Part shown: one piece after another, positions 27,693 through 36,952 of the stretch
How the letters are laid out: every line of letters begins with the position of its first letter
Numbering within the stretch: the stretch's first letter is position 1
Assembly: GCA_937997635.1 (NCBI GenBank)
Contig: CALLFA010000086.1
Location: forward strand, 37,514-101,513
Direction of reading: 5' to 3'
Length of the DNA: 64,000 nt
Origin: an uncultured Saprospiraceae bacterium
Lineage (GTDB): Bacteria > Bacteroidota > Bacteroidia > Chitinophagales > Saprospiraceae
The notes under the pieces: generated by a model
Told to the model about the DNA's origin: nothing
What the model saw: only the letters and a program-made list of their open reading frames with translations
The model's database searches: none
Translations under genes and position numbers: made by a program

Positions 27693-28244
27693 TTATTCTT
27701 CACCGAAGTTTGTTGGTTCGGCTTCTGAGATTACCAATGGAATTTCATTACGAATTTCTTTTCTTTGCTCACGACTACAGAATTCGTAGTCTCTACCAAA
27801 TTTCTTGTTGGCAGCTTCATTACGCAATTCATTGTAAGCACCTTTTATCTCGTTATAGACTTCAAGGTATGTTTCATATTTAGTACCTCTATCATTTTTC
27901 ATAGAAACAATCGCTTTTGTTGGCTTCTCAGCCATATCAGCTCGTTTGCTAGGATTCATGATAAACTCCTTTGCGTTTTCTCTGAGTGTTTCTAGGTCTG
28001 CAGGTTCTCCTCTCACGAGAAGTTGATTTTGTGCATTTACTAGTACAGAGTACACATTACGTGTTTTCAATTGTTGAATGTCAGGCGGTTCATCTGACCA
28101 TGGCGGTAATTTCACCAATACACCTTTGTCTTCAACGATTGTCGTGGTTACAAGAAAGAAAATCAATAAGAGGAATGCTATATCGGCCATAGAGCCGGCA
28201 TTCACCTCATTGCTCATTCGATCTTTTATACTTTTTTTAGCCAT
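27693..28244 (-). CDS. exbD: ExbD/TolR family protein, larger paralogue
   Basis: 183 residues. NEVNAGSMADIAFLLLIFFL contains the single helix with the conserved Asp (MADIAF). The periplasmic domain is longer than in the neighbour and has a charged central segment (YEVYNEIKGAYNELRNEAAN-like) and an acidic C-terminus. Two non-identical ExbDs behind one ExbB is usual in Bacteroidota and suggests a hetero-oligomeric motor. It begins 6 bases after the upstream membrane protein. Confidence 0.92.
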   Translation of the reverse strand: MAKKSIKDRMSNEVNAGSMADIAFLLLIFFLVTTTIVEDKGVLVKLPPWSDEPPDIQQLKTRNVYSVLVNAQNQLLVRGEPADLETLRENAKEFIMNPSKRADMAEKPTKAIVSMKNDRGTKYETYLEVYNEIKGAYNELRNEAANKKFGRDYEFCSREQRKEIRNEIPLVISEAEPTNFGEE

Positions 28245-28250
28245 ATTGGA

Positions 28251-28748
28251 TTATTTGAAAAGGTTTCTGATTTCTCCAAGCACCATAAACAAAGCAGAAG
28301 CTGCTGCCAATATCACGGTAGTTTTCAGCCCTCCACTAATGTATTTACTTACAGACTCACTGACATCAAATCGTTGAACTAGTTCTCCGATCTTACCTGT
28401 GCTTTCAGCCTCAGAGCTATTACTTAGCACAAAAAACAGTACTGCGATAACAGCAACCCCAATAATACCTTTCAAAGCACCTTTAGGCGACATCAGCATT
28501 TGCCATAATCCAAAAAGAACAGCAGCTGCAGCAGCAAGGATGATTAGACCTACAGTCAATTTCATTCCTAAATCAAAAAAGCTGAAATCTGCACCAGGAT
28601 TATTTTTAAGAATAGTATTCAGGTCATCTGATGTGGAATAACCAGCAGTCCCTAAACCTAAAAGTACAGAAGCAAGGTAGATAGCTACCACACCGACTCC
28701 CAGAAGAAGTGCCAATAATTGACCTCGTTTTAATAGAAAATTATACAT
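28251..28748 (-). CDS. Membrane protein of the ExbB-ExbD operon, function unknown
   Basis: 165 residues with four predicted transmembrane helices (about 9-30, 58-86, 89-108 and 140-160). The loop between the first two is acidic (STSDDLNTILKNN). I do not recognise a named family, although a protein of this type is often found between exbB and exbD in Bacteroidota. Tight spacing on both sides (20 and 6 bases) says it is made with the motor, so it may be an accessory subunit. Confidence 0.75.
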   Translation of the reverse strand: MYNFLLKRGQLLALLLGVGVVAIYLASVLLGLGTAGYSTSDDLNTILKNNPGADFSFFDLGMKLTVGLIILAAAAAVLFGLWQMLMSPKGALKGIIGVAVIAVLFFVLSNSSEAESTGKIGELVQRFDVSESVSKYISGGLKTTVILAAASALFMVLGEIRNLFK

Positions 28749-28768
28749 AATTTCTTTTTCCTAAAGTG

Positions 28769-29482
28769 TTATTTAAAAACATTATTTCTCGCCATGATGT
28801 CAACCAGTCCAATAGAAGAATCTTCCATTCTGTTAACAATACCATCAATTTTAGAAACGATGTAGTTATAAAGTATCTGTAGGATAATCGCAACGATCAA
28901 ACCGAATACCGTTGTTAAAAGTGCCACTTTGATACCACCGGCAACAATTGAAGGTGAGATATCACCAACTGCCTCAATTTTATCAAAGGCTCCAATCATA
29001 CCAATTACCGTACCCATAAACCCGAGCATCGGTGCAATGGCAATAAATAAAGATATCCAGACAAGACCTTTTTCTAATAGACCCATTTGAACGGATCCAT
29101 AAGACACAATTGCTTTTTCTACAGCTTCTGGTCCACCACCAGCATTTCTTAAGCCTTCATAAAGTACACTTGCAGCAGGTCCAGGAGTTGATTTTGCAAC
29201 TTCCTTAGCACCTTCCATGTCCCCATTAGCTAGTGATTCGTCAATTCTGCTCAACAATTTGTCTGTATTTGCTGTAGCGATGTTTAAAGTAATGATTCTT
29301 TCAATACAAAATGCCAATCCAAGAATAAGGCAAATAAGTACAAGACTCATAAATTTCCAATCTCCCTCAATAAACTTCTCTTTCAAAGTTTGGAATCCTG
29401 AAGACTCTTGAGCTGCCGCTTCAAAAGCTCCAAAATAGGCCGCTATGAAAAAGACCCCTAGTAGAACAATAAATTTTCGCAT
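28769..29482 (-). CDS. exbB: MotA/TolQ/ExbB proton channel family protein
   Basis: 237 residues. A cleavable or first hydrophobic segment (1-24) is followed by helices at about 42-60, 136-160 and 180-205. The typical ExbB core GLVWISLFIAIAPMLGFMGT and GMIGAFDKIEAVGDISPSIV is present, with the conserved GTVIGM turn and the LLTTVFGLIVAI helix. It forms the pentameric proton channel that works with ExbD. As first gene of the operon it probably carries the promoter, in the A/T-rich 29483-29560 region. Confidence 0.93.
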   Translation of the reverse strand: MRKFIVLLGVFFIAAYFGAFEAAAQESSGFQTLKEKFIEGDWKFMSLVLICLILGLAFCIERIITLNIATANTDKLLSRIDESLANGDMEGAKEVAKSTPGPAASVLYEGLRNAGGGPEAVEKAIVSYGSVQMGLLEKGLVWISLFIAIAPMLGFMGTVIGMIGAFDKIEAVGDISPSIVAGGIKVALLTTVFGLIVAIILQILYNYIVSKIDGIVNRMEDSSIGLVDIMARNNVFK

Positions 29483-29710
29483 GATTTGATAAGTTTTCGA
29501 CTATAATTCGTGTTATAAAATTCTTTACGTGCTAAAAATAGAAAGTTTTGCTAAACAAAATGAAAATGACCAATATTTTTTTAGACGCTTATATTATATG
29601 TTAATTACCCGATAGTTAGACATATATTTTTTATTCTAATACGTATTCCAAACCAAGTAATTATATGATGTCTATTTTTATAAATTTGGTGCATCAATAT
29701 ATCTTAATTT

Positions 29711-29739
29711 TCAAAATGAAAAACCCGCTTGCGCGGGTT
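29711..29739 (-). terminator. Intrinsic terminator downstream of tRNA-Ser
   Basis: On the minus strand AACCCGC / GCGGGTT pairs around a 4-base loop and is followed by TTTTTCATTTT. It lies 17 bases beyond the tRNA 3' end. Confidence 0.85.
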
Positions 29740-29756
29740 CGTTCATACAATGAATG

Positions 29757-29843
29757 CGGAGAGAGAGGGATTCGAACCCTCGGTACAGTTACCCGCACAC
29801 ACGCTTTCCAAGCGTGCTCCTTAAGCCACTCGGACACCTCTCC
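29757..29843 (-). tRNA. tRNA-Ser (GGA anticodon)
   Basis: The 87-nt minus-strand product starts GGAGAGGTGTCCGAGTGG, with a long variable arm typical of serine tRNAs. The anticodon stem is CACGC/GCGTG with the loop TTGGAAA, so the anticodon GGA is at 29807-29809. The T-arm is GAGGGTTCGAATCCCTC. The discriminator is G, and CCA is not encoded in full. Confidence 0.95.
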
Positions 29844-30064
29844 AAAAACGCAAAGGTAATATATAACTAAGAACTCCTCTAATAGGTCATTCAAAAAAAG
29901 AAAAACCTAAAGGTTCATCAAATGAATTCGACTGTACCTTTATCCGACCGTATTTGTACACTACTTTGTTTCAGCTTAAAGACAATTACACATTTATCGC
30001 TACATTTTGTCTATTCAGGTCTTGCAATCCTAAGCTGGAGTTAGTTAACTTGTTGAGGTAGTTT

Positions 30065-32359
30065 ATGATACTAAGAAATCTGTACATACTTGTCCTGTTA
30101 TGCTCTAGCTTTAGCCTTTACAGTCAAACAACAAATGAAGGAACTGATTTCTGGATGGCGTTTATGCAACATAGAAACATAGGCGATAATACCATGGTCG
30201 TTATGATCACGTCGTTGACCAACACCTCAGGAACAGTCAGTATGCCAGGCTTAGGCTTTACAAGATCATTCAATGTTGCTGCTAATGATGTGACTTTGGT
30301 GACGATGCCTCCAACTGCAGAGACTACTGGGTCTGAAAGAATTCAACAAAATGCGATTCATGTCATTAGCAATGACCCCGTATCTGTCTACATCCACCAA
30401 TATCAAAGTTTTAGAGCTGAAGCTTCCATTGTACTGCCAGTCCCATCAATATCTAACGAATACTATGTCTTATGCTATAGTGGAGTAGATCAGCGAAATG
30501 ATGGTGCAAGCGAATTTATAGTCGTCGCTACTGAAGATGATACCACCGTCTCGATTGAATTATCTGATGATAGTAAAAATAATCCTGCCAGTACCAGATT
30601 AAACATCCTTCTTCAGCAAGGAGAAACCTATCAAGTGAGAGGAAGAGACATCAACAGTGATTTTACTGGAACATACGTCTCGGGTGACAAAGAATTTGCT
30701 CTTTTCGCTGGATCTTCATATTCAAGAATTCCAATTGATTGTGGAAACAGAGACAATTTGCTTGAACAAATGTACCCAGTCAATACTATTGGCAACACAT
30801 ATGTCACTGCACCGACACGAACAGGAGACTTTAATGTGTTCAGGATACTTGCTTTGAGAGACAATACAGTTGTTGACATCCAAGATTTAGATGGCTCCAT
30901 AGAAACAGTGAGATTAGATGAAGCAGAATTTTATGAATATCAGCGTTCGACACCAACGTTCGTCTCAAATCAGGACCCCTCTGATCAAAGAGGCTTTATG
31001 CTAGCGCAGTACATCATAGGATCTGAATGCACGGGACAACTGTTTGGCGGCCCGTCTATGGTTTTGTTAAGTAGTGTTGAACAAATCAGAGAAACCGTAA
31101 CTGTCTTCAATTCTTCATTTCAAGATATTCGAGAAAACTTTATTTCGATTATTTGCAGGAATGATGATGTGGATGGTATTCGTAGAAATGGAAATCCCAT
31201 CTCTTCAACTTGGCAAACCATCGGACTTAATCAAGAATTGGCCTTTACCATTGAACCCGTGAATACTGGAAGACATACGATCACTTCTGATGGGTGTGGT
31301 GTTATAGCTATGGCATTTGGTCTAGGCGTAGCAGAAGGATATGCTTATTTCGGCGGAGCAAGTTTCAATGAGATCAATGGCAATCCCTTGCCTGATGGCG
31401 AATGCGTCGGCAATCCTGTCCAGTTTGATTCAGGCTTACCTGAAGACCGGTATGATGTTGAATTCATCACAGACCTGGGCGACACCATACGTGAACATCG
31501 ATTTGAATATGACTTTCCCGACACAGGAGAAGGTGAATATGATGTCAAATTAAAAACCTTTGACAATTGTTTCATGGTGAGAGACTCTGTTGAAAAAACA
31601 ATTAGGATGACTTTCCAAACAAACAGTGTGATCGCTGATGATGACATGTTTCTCTGTGAACAAGATGACTTGATTTTGAATGCAGAGTTTATTACAAATG
31701 GCAATTATAGTTGGATAGGTCCAGACAACTTTGAAGGAGATCGACAATCCATTCGCATCAACAATATTCAATTGGAGAATGGTGGAGAGTACATTGTTCA
31801 AGGAAATGTGTTCGGTTGTTTGGCTAAGCCAGATACTGTTGACGTACAAGTGGCTGCGCTACCAATAATTTCTTTGGGTGCGGATAGTGTTATTTGTGAT
31901 CGAATGCCCGTACCCCATACACTAAGTCTAAGTCAATTTGACGCATACGAGTGGAGTGATGGCAGTATGACAAATGCAATAAATGTGTTTGAAGCTGGTG
32001 ATTATGCGGTCACTGTTACTGACAACAATGGGTGCAGAGCGAGTGATTCTGTTTCATTTGGGTTGAGATGCCCGACAAGCATTTATGTCCCTAATGCATT
32101 TTCACCTAATGGAGACGGCATCAATGATACCTTTAACATACAGGCCTTTGATACAGAAAGTTTTGGCTTGCAAATTTTCGATCGATGGGGAAATAAGGTA
32201 TTTGATACTGAAGACCATGAAGATGATTGGGACGGTAATTTCAACAATCAAATAGCACAAACGGGCATATATACCTGGGTGTTGGCATATACCGGCTATG
32301 ATGACGCTGGAAATACTATAGATGATCATTTAAAGGGTGTTGTCCATTTGATGTTGTAA
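30065..32359 (+). CDS. Secreted protein with T9SS type B (gliding-motility-associated) C-terminal domain
   Basis: 764 residues with a signal peptide (1-19). The N-terminal 400 residues begin TTNEGTDFWMAFMQHRN, a pattern shared with IgGFc-binding-like N-terminal domains of Bacteroidota adhesins. PKD/Ig-like strands follow (GGEYIVQGNVFGCLAKPDTV; EAGDYAVTVTDNNGCRASDS). The last 95 residues are a clear type B tail: YVPNAFSPNGDGINDTF, LQIFDRWGNKVFDT, ending GVVHLML. Such proteins cross the outer membrane through the T9SS and stay linked to the surface through PorP/SprF-type partners. It is likely an adhesin. No T9SS gene is nearby. Confidence 0.9.
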   Translation: MILRNLYILVLLCSSFSLYSQTTNEGTDFWMAFMQHRNIGDNTMVVMITSLTNTSGTVSMPGLGFTRSFNVAANDVTLVTMPPTAETTGSERIQQNAIHVISNDPVSVYIHQYQSFRAEASIVLPVPSISNEYYVLCYSGVDQRNDGASEFIVVATEDDTTVSIELSDDSKNNPASTRLNILLQQGETYQVRGRDINSDFTGTYVSGDKEFALFAGSSYSRIPIDCGNRDNLLEQMYPVNTIGNTYVTAPTRTGDFNVFRILALRDNTVVDIQDLDGSIETVRLDEAEFYEYQRSTPTFVSNQDPSDQRGFMLAQYIIGSECTGQLFGGPSMVLLSSVEQIRETVTVFNSSFQDIRENFISIICRNDDVDGIRRNGNPISSTWQTIGLNQELAFTIEPVNTGRHTITSDGCGVIAMAFGLGVAEGYAYFGGASFNEINGNPLPDGECVGNPVQFDSGLPEDRYDVEFITDLGDTIREHRFEYDFPDTGEGEYDVKLKTFDNCFMVRDSVEKTIRMTFQTNSVIADDDMFLCEQDDLILNAEFITNGNYSWIGPDNFEGDRQSIRINNIQLENGGEYIVQGNVFGCLAKPDTVDVQVAALPIISLGADSVICDRMPVPHTLSLSQFDAYEWSDGSMTNAINVFEAGDYAVTVTDNNGCRASDSVSFGLRCPTSIYVPNAFSPNGDGINDTFNIQAFDTESFGLQIFDRWGNKVFDTEDHEDDWDGNFNNQIAQTGIYTWVLAYTGYDDAGNTIDDHLKGVVHLML

Positions 32360-32360
32360 T

Positions 32361-32774
32361 CTACTCCTCTTTTTTTGAAAGTGCATTGATAATTTCTAAT
32401 GCTTGTACAGCCTTTCTTTTTTCGACAAAAATATGGTCGTGATAATACCCTGCAATGACATTACAAGAAATATTGTGCTTGGCAAGTGCATTAGAAAATG
32501 CTGCTGTCAAACCAACTGCTTCTAAAGAACTGTGCACCTCCAAAGTAATGCAAGAAAATTCGGCAGCATCTTCTGTAGAGTATTTGTCCTCATATTCTTT
32601 ATCTACTATTAAAGTCAGTCCTTCTTCTTCTTTTACTGTTGCAAATATGTGCGCTACATTAAGATTATGATCTGATGTAGAATCAATGGATATAAAGACA
32701 AAGGATTGCTCTAACATGTTTGCTTTGAGGTGAGACAGTATGTCTGCTAAAGACTCAATCCCCTTATTTGGCAT
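32361..32774 (-). CDS. ACT-domain protein (DUF2241/CASTOR-like)
   Basis: 137 residues. The region FSCITLEVHSSLEAVGLTAAFSNALAKHNISCNVIA is the beta-alpha-beta ACT signature, with a preceding half (FVFISIDSTSDHNLNVAHIFATVKEEEG) that gives a double ACT layout. Members bind amino acids and are usually stand-alone sensors. It overlaps the stop of the Crp/Fnr gene by 11 bases, so the two are probably co-translated and may act together, but no ligand is known. It is convergent with the T9SS gene, 1 base apart. Confidence 0.82.
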   Translation of the reverse strand: MPNKGIESLADILSHLKANMLEQSFVFISIDSTSDHNLNVAHIFATVKEEEGLTLIVDKEYEDKYSTEDAAEFSCITLEVHSSLEAVGLTAAFSNALAKHNISCNVIAGYYHDHIFVEKRKAVQALEIINALSKKEE

Positions 32775-33372
32775 TGTTGTATAGGTTTCTTCGTATTCGA
32801 GAAATGGTCTCTGGCGTTGTATTTAAATAAGATGCAATCAAATACAATGGTACTCGCTGAAACAAATCGGCGCGGTCATTGATGAGTTGTAAATAGCGTT
32901 CTTCTAGATTGTAAAATTTATTGTCGTAGACCTGCTGCATGATTTTGACATAAGCAGATTCTGAAGTTAGCTTTCCGAATCTCTCCCAGTGTATTGACTG
33001 ACTAAACTTTTGCAGAAGTTGGTCCCTGTCATATTCGAACACCAAAGTATCTTCCAAAAAGATGATGTGAAATAAACAGTGCTGTTTTCTGATGTAGCTG
33101 TAGAAATCTGTGATATACTCCCCTTCAGAATAAAACTCCATGACACTCTTCTTCTGGTCTGATTCTAAACGATAGATCATTCCAATCCCGCTTTCAATAA
33201 ATCCAATTTTGTTGCAAACAGTATCAGGAGTCAAGAAGTGATCTCCTTTTTTATACTCTCGTTTATTGGCAATTTGGATAGCATATTGAATTTCTTCTTC
33301 AGAGGCATTCACATGCTTCCTCATTACTTTTTCCAATATAGAACCTCCCACAGTCATAAAATATATCAGCAA
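32764..33372 (-). CDS. Crp/Fnr family transcriptional regulator
   Basis: 202 residues. A cyclic-nucleotide-binding-like domain occupies about 18-130 (REYKKGDHFLTPDTVCNKIGFIESG; SVMEFYSEGEYI). The C-terminal winged helix contains PLYLIASYLNTTPETISRIRRNL, the recognition helix. The usual cAMP-binding arginine and serine are not obvious, so the ligand is unknown, as with most Bacteroidota Crp homologues. The first ATG at 33372 is followed by alternatives at residues 6 and 17. The ACT gene overlaps its 3' end. Confidence 0.87.
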   Translation of the reverse strand: MLIYFMTVGGSILEKVMRKHVNASEEEIQYAIQIANKREYKKGDHFLTPDTVCNKIGFIESGIGMIYRLESDQKKSVMEFYSEGEYITDFYSYIRKQHCLFHIIFLEDTLVFEYDRDQLLQKFSQSIHWERFGKLTSESAYVKIMQQVYDNKFYNLEERYLQLINDRADLFQRVPLYLIASYLNTTPETISRIRRNLYNNAK

Positions 33373-33444
33373 ATTAAGGATTAAATATCAATTATATTTT
33401 GAGAATACATGAAATACTTTGAAAGTGACAGCTCTAGTGAAGCG

Positions 33445-34179
33445 CTACTGCTCATACAATTCTTTGAAAAATGCTCGCTCATAATCAACAATAAATGAAA
33501 AAATCCTTTTCTGATCTGATTCAGATAGTTCTTGAAAAAGGGCATCTCCCTCTATAATAATGTCTTTACCAATCTCTAATCCATTGATTTCTTCCGCAGA
33601 AAACAAATCAGGTTTATTTTTCATTTTACTGACTAATGTTGTCACGATGGCTTTTATTTTTTGGACCAATGTGCGATCATGTAATGTGTTGAATAGTGCT
33701 TCAGTGTGGGACATGAATAATTCAATTTCACCATAATCTAAAGACTGTAAAAGCTGTATCATTTCTGTTTTACTAATCTCTTCAATCACTTTCAACTCAA
33801 TCGCTGCATCAACCAATTTCTTTTCAAAGTTTGTCGCTGCTCTAAACGAACGCAAGGCACTGAGTCCTGCTGATAAAATTTTGGGTAATGAGGTGCCATA
33901 TTTCAACACGACCATTGCAGATTCCATTAGAACCCTTAGTAACTTTTTGGGTTGTTTGGTATAGTCTTCAAGTTGATCAAAAGCCTCATTGAGTTCCCTT
34001 CTTTTTTCTGGATCAGGATAAATAGAGTCCAAAAAATAAATTCTGAAACGATCAACTTTTTCTTCATCAAAACTTTCTGGCAAATCAGTGCGTTTCGATA
34101 AAAGTTTGAAATCGTATCTCTCTTCAATTAATTGTCTATACGCAATGATGATTTGATCAAGTATCTTATCTCTGCTCAT
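33445..34179 (-). CDS. Conserved helical protein of unknown function
   Basis: 244 residues, almost entirely alpha-helical by composition, with one weakly hydrophobic stretch near 95-110 (LPKILSAGLSALRSF). No catalytic motif, signal peptide or clear family is visible. Its ATG overlaps the stop of the MFS gene (ATGA), so translation is coupled to the transporter. By context it could be a cytosolic partner of the transporter, but this is inference only. Confidence 0.65.
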   Translation of the reverse strand: MSRDKILDQIIIAYRQLIEERYDFKLLSKRTDLPESFDEEKVDRFRIYFLDSIYPDPEKRRELNEAFDQLEDYTKQPKKLLRVLMESAMVVLKYGTSLPKILSAGLSALRSFRAATNFEKKLVDAAIELKVIEEISKTEMIQLLQSLDYGEIELFMSHTEALFNTLHDRTLVQKIKAIVTTLVSKMKNKPDLFSAEEINGLEIGKDIIIEGDALFQELSESDQKRIFSFIVDYERAFFKELYEQ

Positions 34180-35345
34180 GATGCAATCTTTTTGGACTCT
34201 CTGGATAAAAATATAATGGCCATTGAAGTAATTGCAGCCATAATGAGAAAAACTGCTTTAAAATTTGCTGGTGCATTACTGTAGACATATGCGCTTAACA
34301 AAGCACCACTCCCGATAGCAACTTCTAATCCAATATATAATGTTCCCATTGCTTTTCCCCGATTTAAATCATTACTTCGATCAATGGTCCAAGCAAATAA
34401 GGCAGGTGCTCCAATCCCTAAAGAAAACCCCAAACAACCTGTTGCTACTAACAGACTAAACCCACTGTCAGACATGGCCAGCAAAATATAAGACCCAACC
34501 ATTAAACATACGGCGAATGTCATCACTTTAATGCGTCCATATAAATCGGATATTTTACCAGCCACCAGCCTGGACATAATGGAACAAACAGTAAAGCTGG
34601 TAAAGAATAAGCCCTTATTACTCAACCCCAAAAATTCGCACTGATCTGGAGCAATGGTCACTAATGCACCTAAACCAATGTAAATCAAACCACAAATAAT
34701 CGCAGGTATAATACTGTTTCTATCAATAATTTCAGACCTTTTTAATTTTAAGTGGCTCAATCGCAACGACTCTTTATTAGGCAATGTTTCTTTAATCCCC
34801 GTGAGTATCAACATAGACAAAACGGCCACAAAAGAAGATGCCATGAACATGGTGTTTAAAGAATAACTCAGCGCAAGTTGACTGCCAACTGGCGGGCCTA
34901 TCGAAGAACCCAGATTGAGGCTTACACCTACAATACCCATCGCTTCACCTCTCCGATGTGCTGGTACTAAATCTGCCACATAGGCTGTCATCGCTGTTGG
35001 CGTAAATCCAGTGGAAAAACCATGAACCAATCTCAACAACATAAACCCGCCTATCGTACTCAAAATAGGATAACATAAACTGCAAATGATGCATACAATC
35101 GTACCGAACATAATGACAGGTACCCGCCCAATTGTATCAGCCAATTTTCCACTGATTGGTCTTGAAAAGCCAGCTGTTAAGGTAAACAACGAAATGATAA
35201 ATCCTTTATAATCTTCACCTCCCAAACTCGTTAAAAAAGAAGGCAGCTCAGGGATAATCATATTGAAACTGCTACCGAATAATGCATAGCTCAGACAGAG
35301 CACAAAGAAGGATTTTGTATAGAGTGGTTTATCTTGACTGTTCAT
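34176..35345 (-). CDS. MFS transporter, drug-efflux-like
   Basis: 389 residues with 12 predicted helices. The loop 2-3 motif A appears as GKLADTIGRVPVIMFG, and a second copy in the C-half as GKISDLYGRIKVMTFA. VPAHRRGEAMGIVGVSLNLGSSIGPP matches the helix 5 region of sugar/drug efflux transporters. The substrate is unknown. It is preceded by the TIGR03643 gene (20-base gap) and overlaps the unknown gene 33445-34179 by four bases. Confidence 0.9.
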   Translation of the reverse strand: MNSQDKPLYTKSFFVLCLSYALFGSSFNMIIPELPSFLTSLGGEDYKGFIISLFTLTAGFSRPISGKLADTIGRVPVIMFGTIVCIICSLCYPILSTIGGFMLLRLVHGFSTGFTPTAMTAYVADLVPAHRRGEAMGIVGVSLNLGSSIGPPVGSQLALSYSLNTMFMASSFVAVLSMLILTGIKETLPNKESLRLSHLKLKRSEIIDRNSIIPAIICGLIYIGLGALVTIAPDQCEFLGLSNKGLFFTSFTVCSIMSRLVAGKISDLYGRIKVMTFAVCLMVGSYILLAMSDSGFSLLVATGCLGFSLGIGAPALFAWTIDRSNDLNRGKAMGTLYIGLEVAIGSGALLSAYVYSNAPANFKAVFLIMAAITSMAIIFLSRESKKIAS

Positions 35346-35365
35346 TCGCTGCGCAACATAGCGAA

Positions 35366-35644
35366 TTAATTTCTTTTTGAAATTTTATTACTGATGCTTC
35401 GTTGTCTCGAACATTTGAAGCGGTTGATCTCTGGATTTCGCTTTTTGACATGCTTTTGACTTATCGTCTGAGCGCGCTTACGCCACCGCTCGAAGCTAGA
35501 TCGTTTGAGTTGACGACGCATCAATTTAATTACTTGGCCTTCTGACAATCCAAATTGAAACTCAATGGCACCAAAGGGAGTCCTGTCTTCCCAAGCCATT
35601 TCGATGATGCGGTCTATGTCCCGTTCTGTTAAGTTATCCTCCAA
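35366..35644 (-). CDS. TIGR03643 family protein (DUF2805)
   Basis: 92 residues. The segment LTERDIDRIIEMAWEDRTPFGAIEFQFG followed by GQVIKLMRRQLKRSSFERWRKR is the TIGR03643 signature, a small HTH-like basic protein of unknown function. The start is TTG at 35644, because no ATG precedes the conserved region; GGAGG follows the start, so the start position is uncertain. It lies one base after the stop of the Lacal_2735 gene. In Bacteroidota this family often lies near photolyase/cryptochrome genes, none of which is seen here. Confidence 0.83.
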   Translation of the reverse strand: MEDNLTERDIDRIIEMAWEDRTPFGAIEFQFGLSEGQVIKLMRRQLKRSSFERWRKRAQTISQKHVKKRNPEINRFKCSRQRSISNKISKRN

Positions 35645-35645
35645 A

Positions 35646-35816
35646 TTATGCCTGACTAAGTGCTTCGATTTCTTTCATGACTTCTTCGGCTTCTGCATAC
35701 TTGAGGTCTGCCTTCATTCGATCTGACTTTGATAATTTGAACGCCTCTTCTTGTAGCTTTTTATACTTCTGCTGTAAAACGTCAACAGGATTTTTTTTCT
35801 TGAATAATCCAAACAT
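35646..35816 (-). CDS. Lacal_2735 family small protein
   Basis: A 56-residue frame of MFGLFKKKNPVDVLQQKY followed by a helix ending KEIEALSQA. The MFGLFKK start and the coiled helix of charged residues match the Lacal_2735 family, short proteins of unknown function from Bacteroidota. It is too short for usual ORF filters but is supported by its position: 25 bases after the SDR stop and one base before the TIGR03643 start, all on the minus strand, as found in related genomes. Confidence 0.8.
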   Translation of the reverse strand: MFGLFKKKNPVDVLQQKYKKLQEEAFKLSKSDRMKADLKYAEAEEVMKEIEALSQA

Positions 35817-35841
35817 GATAAGGTAATTTTTAGCTTATTAA

Positions 35842-36534
35842 TTATGACTTTAAACTTGACATGCCGCCGTCAACTTTTAAAATTTGGCCAGTCACCCAGC
35901 TTGACTTGTCTGACAATAAGAATGATGCCATTTGGGCTATATCTAATGGTTCTCCAATTCGTTTTAGTGGATGCCTTTCGTTATTCTGATGCACCTTATC
36001 TTCTGTGGATAATAATTTTCCCGCTAAGGGAGTATTTGTCAACGAAGGCGCGATTGCATTAACTCTTATTTTCGGTGCAAACTCTGCTGCCAATGCTCTT
36101 GTCAGTCCTTCCAAAGCACCCTTAGAAGTGGCTACTTGACTATGAAAGTTAAACCCTTGTTGTACGGCTACTGTAGAAAACAATACGATAGACGGATTTT
36201 CAGCTGCCTTGAGATTTGGAATTACGGATTGTATGATTTTAATCGCTCCAATAACCTGCAATTCAAAATCTGAGATAAAAGCATCCGGTTTAATACGGTG
36301 AAATGGTTTTAGATTGATGCTACCTGGGCAATACACAAGTCCATCTAGTTGTTCTGGCAAAAATCCAGGCTCAATTCCCTCTTCTAAAACGTTGAGTTTT
36401 CGATAGATCGCACCATTATCCTGTACATGATTTTTTAGATAGGTTCCGTAGACCTTATGTCCTTCTTCGTGTAAGATATGCGTTAGTGCTTTCCCAATGC
36501 CTGATGAAGCACCAACGACGAATATGTTTTTCAT
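35842..36534 (-). CDS. SDR family protein with missing catalytic tyrosine
   Basis: 230 residues. The cofactor motif VVGASSGIGKALTHI lies at about 6-20, a truncated NAG-like region follows, and the C-terminus SSWVTGQILKVDGGMSSL is typical of classical SDRs. The catalytic YxxxK should read Y-A-A-S-K but is VATSK (in NFHSQVATSKGALEGLTR), so Tyr is replaced by Val while Ser (STVAVQ) and Lys remain. Activity is therefore doubtful. It is first in the minus run 36534-33445. Confidence 0.85.
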   Translation of the reverse strand: MKNIFVVGASSGIGKALTHILHEEGHKVYGTYLKNHVQDNGAIYRKLNVLEEGIEPGFLPEQLDGLVYCPGSINLKPFHRIKPDAFISDFELQVIGAIKIIQSVIPNLKAAENPSIVLFSTVAVQQGFNFHSQVATSKGALEGLTRALAAEFAPKIRVNAIAPSLTNTPLAGKLLSTEDKVHQNNERHPLKRIGEPLDIAQMASFLLSDKSSWVTGQILKVDGGMSSLKS

Positions 36535-36568
36535 AATGTACTAACATTGTCTTAGAGCATTTGTTGAC

Positions 36569-36952
36569 TTATTCTGTCAAAATTGCTTCTGGTTCTGAAA
36601 TCACAATAACACTATCCTGATGCATGACACCGCACGCCACTTCTATAGCGATGACTCTTTTGTTGTGTTTGATGAGACCAATGCAAATGTCTTTTTCTAA
36701 TTGTTTGCTGATGCATCTGCCTACCTTCAATCCTTTGCCAAAGCAAAGAACTGCATTCGGATCCACAAAATCAGGCAATTCGGCTTTATCGTCTATATCT
36801 CCTACTTCACTAAAAAATTCAAAGACACCATGTTCTTGCAATTGAATGTTGTCTTTTGGCTCAGTGTTACAGCTACACAGAAATGAAAGCAGTAGAATAA
36901 AAGAGAGTATTGTATTCACTGCTTGTCTCTTAATATATGGTTCCAAATTCAT
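36569..36952 (-). CDS. Small lipoprotein of unknown function
   Basis: 127 residues from the ATG at 36952. The N-terminus runs MNLEPYIKRQAVNTILSFIL and LLSFLCSC, a lipoprotein signal with the cysteine near residue 28. An upstream ATG at 37102 would add 50 residues of basic, low-quality sequence. The mature part has four cysteines (CFGKGLKVGRCISKQL; CIGLIKHN; CGVMHQD), suggesting disulfides. I recognise no family. It ends 34 bases before the SDR start. Confidence 0.6.
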   Translation of the reverse strand: MNLEPYIKRQAVNTILSFILLLSFLCSCNTEPKDNIQLQEHGVFEFFSEVGDIDDKAELPDFVDPNAVLCFGKGLKVGRCISKQLEKDICIGLIKHNKRVIAIEVACGVMHQDSVIVISEPEAILTE

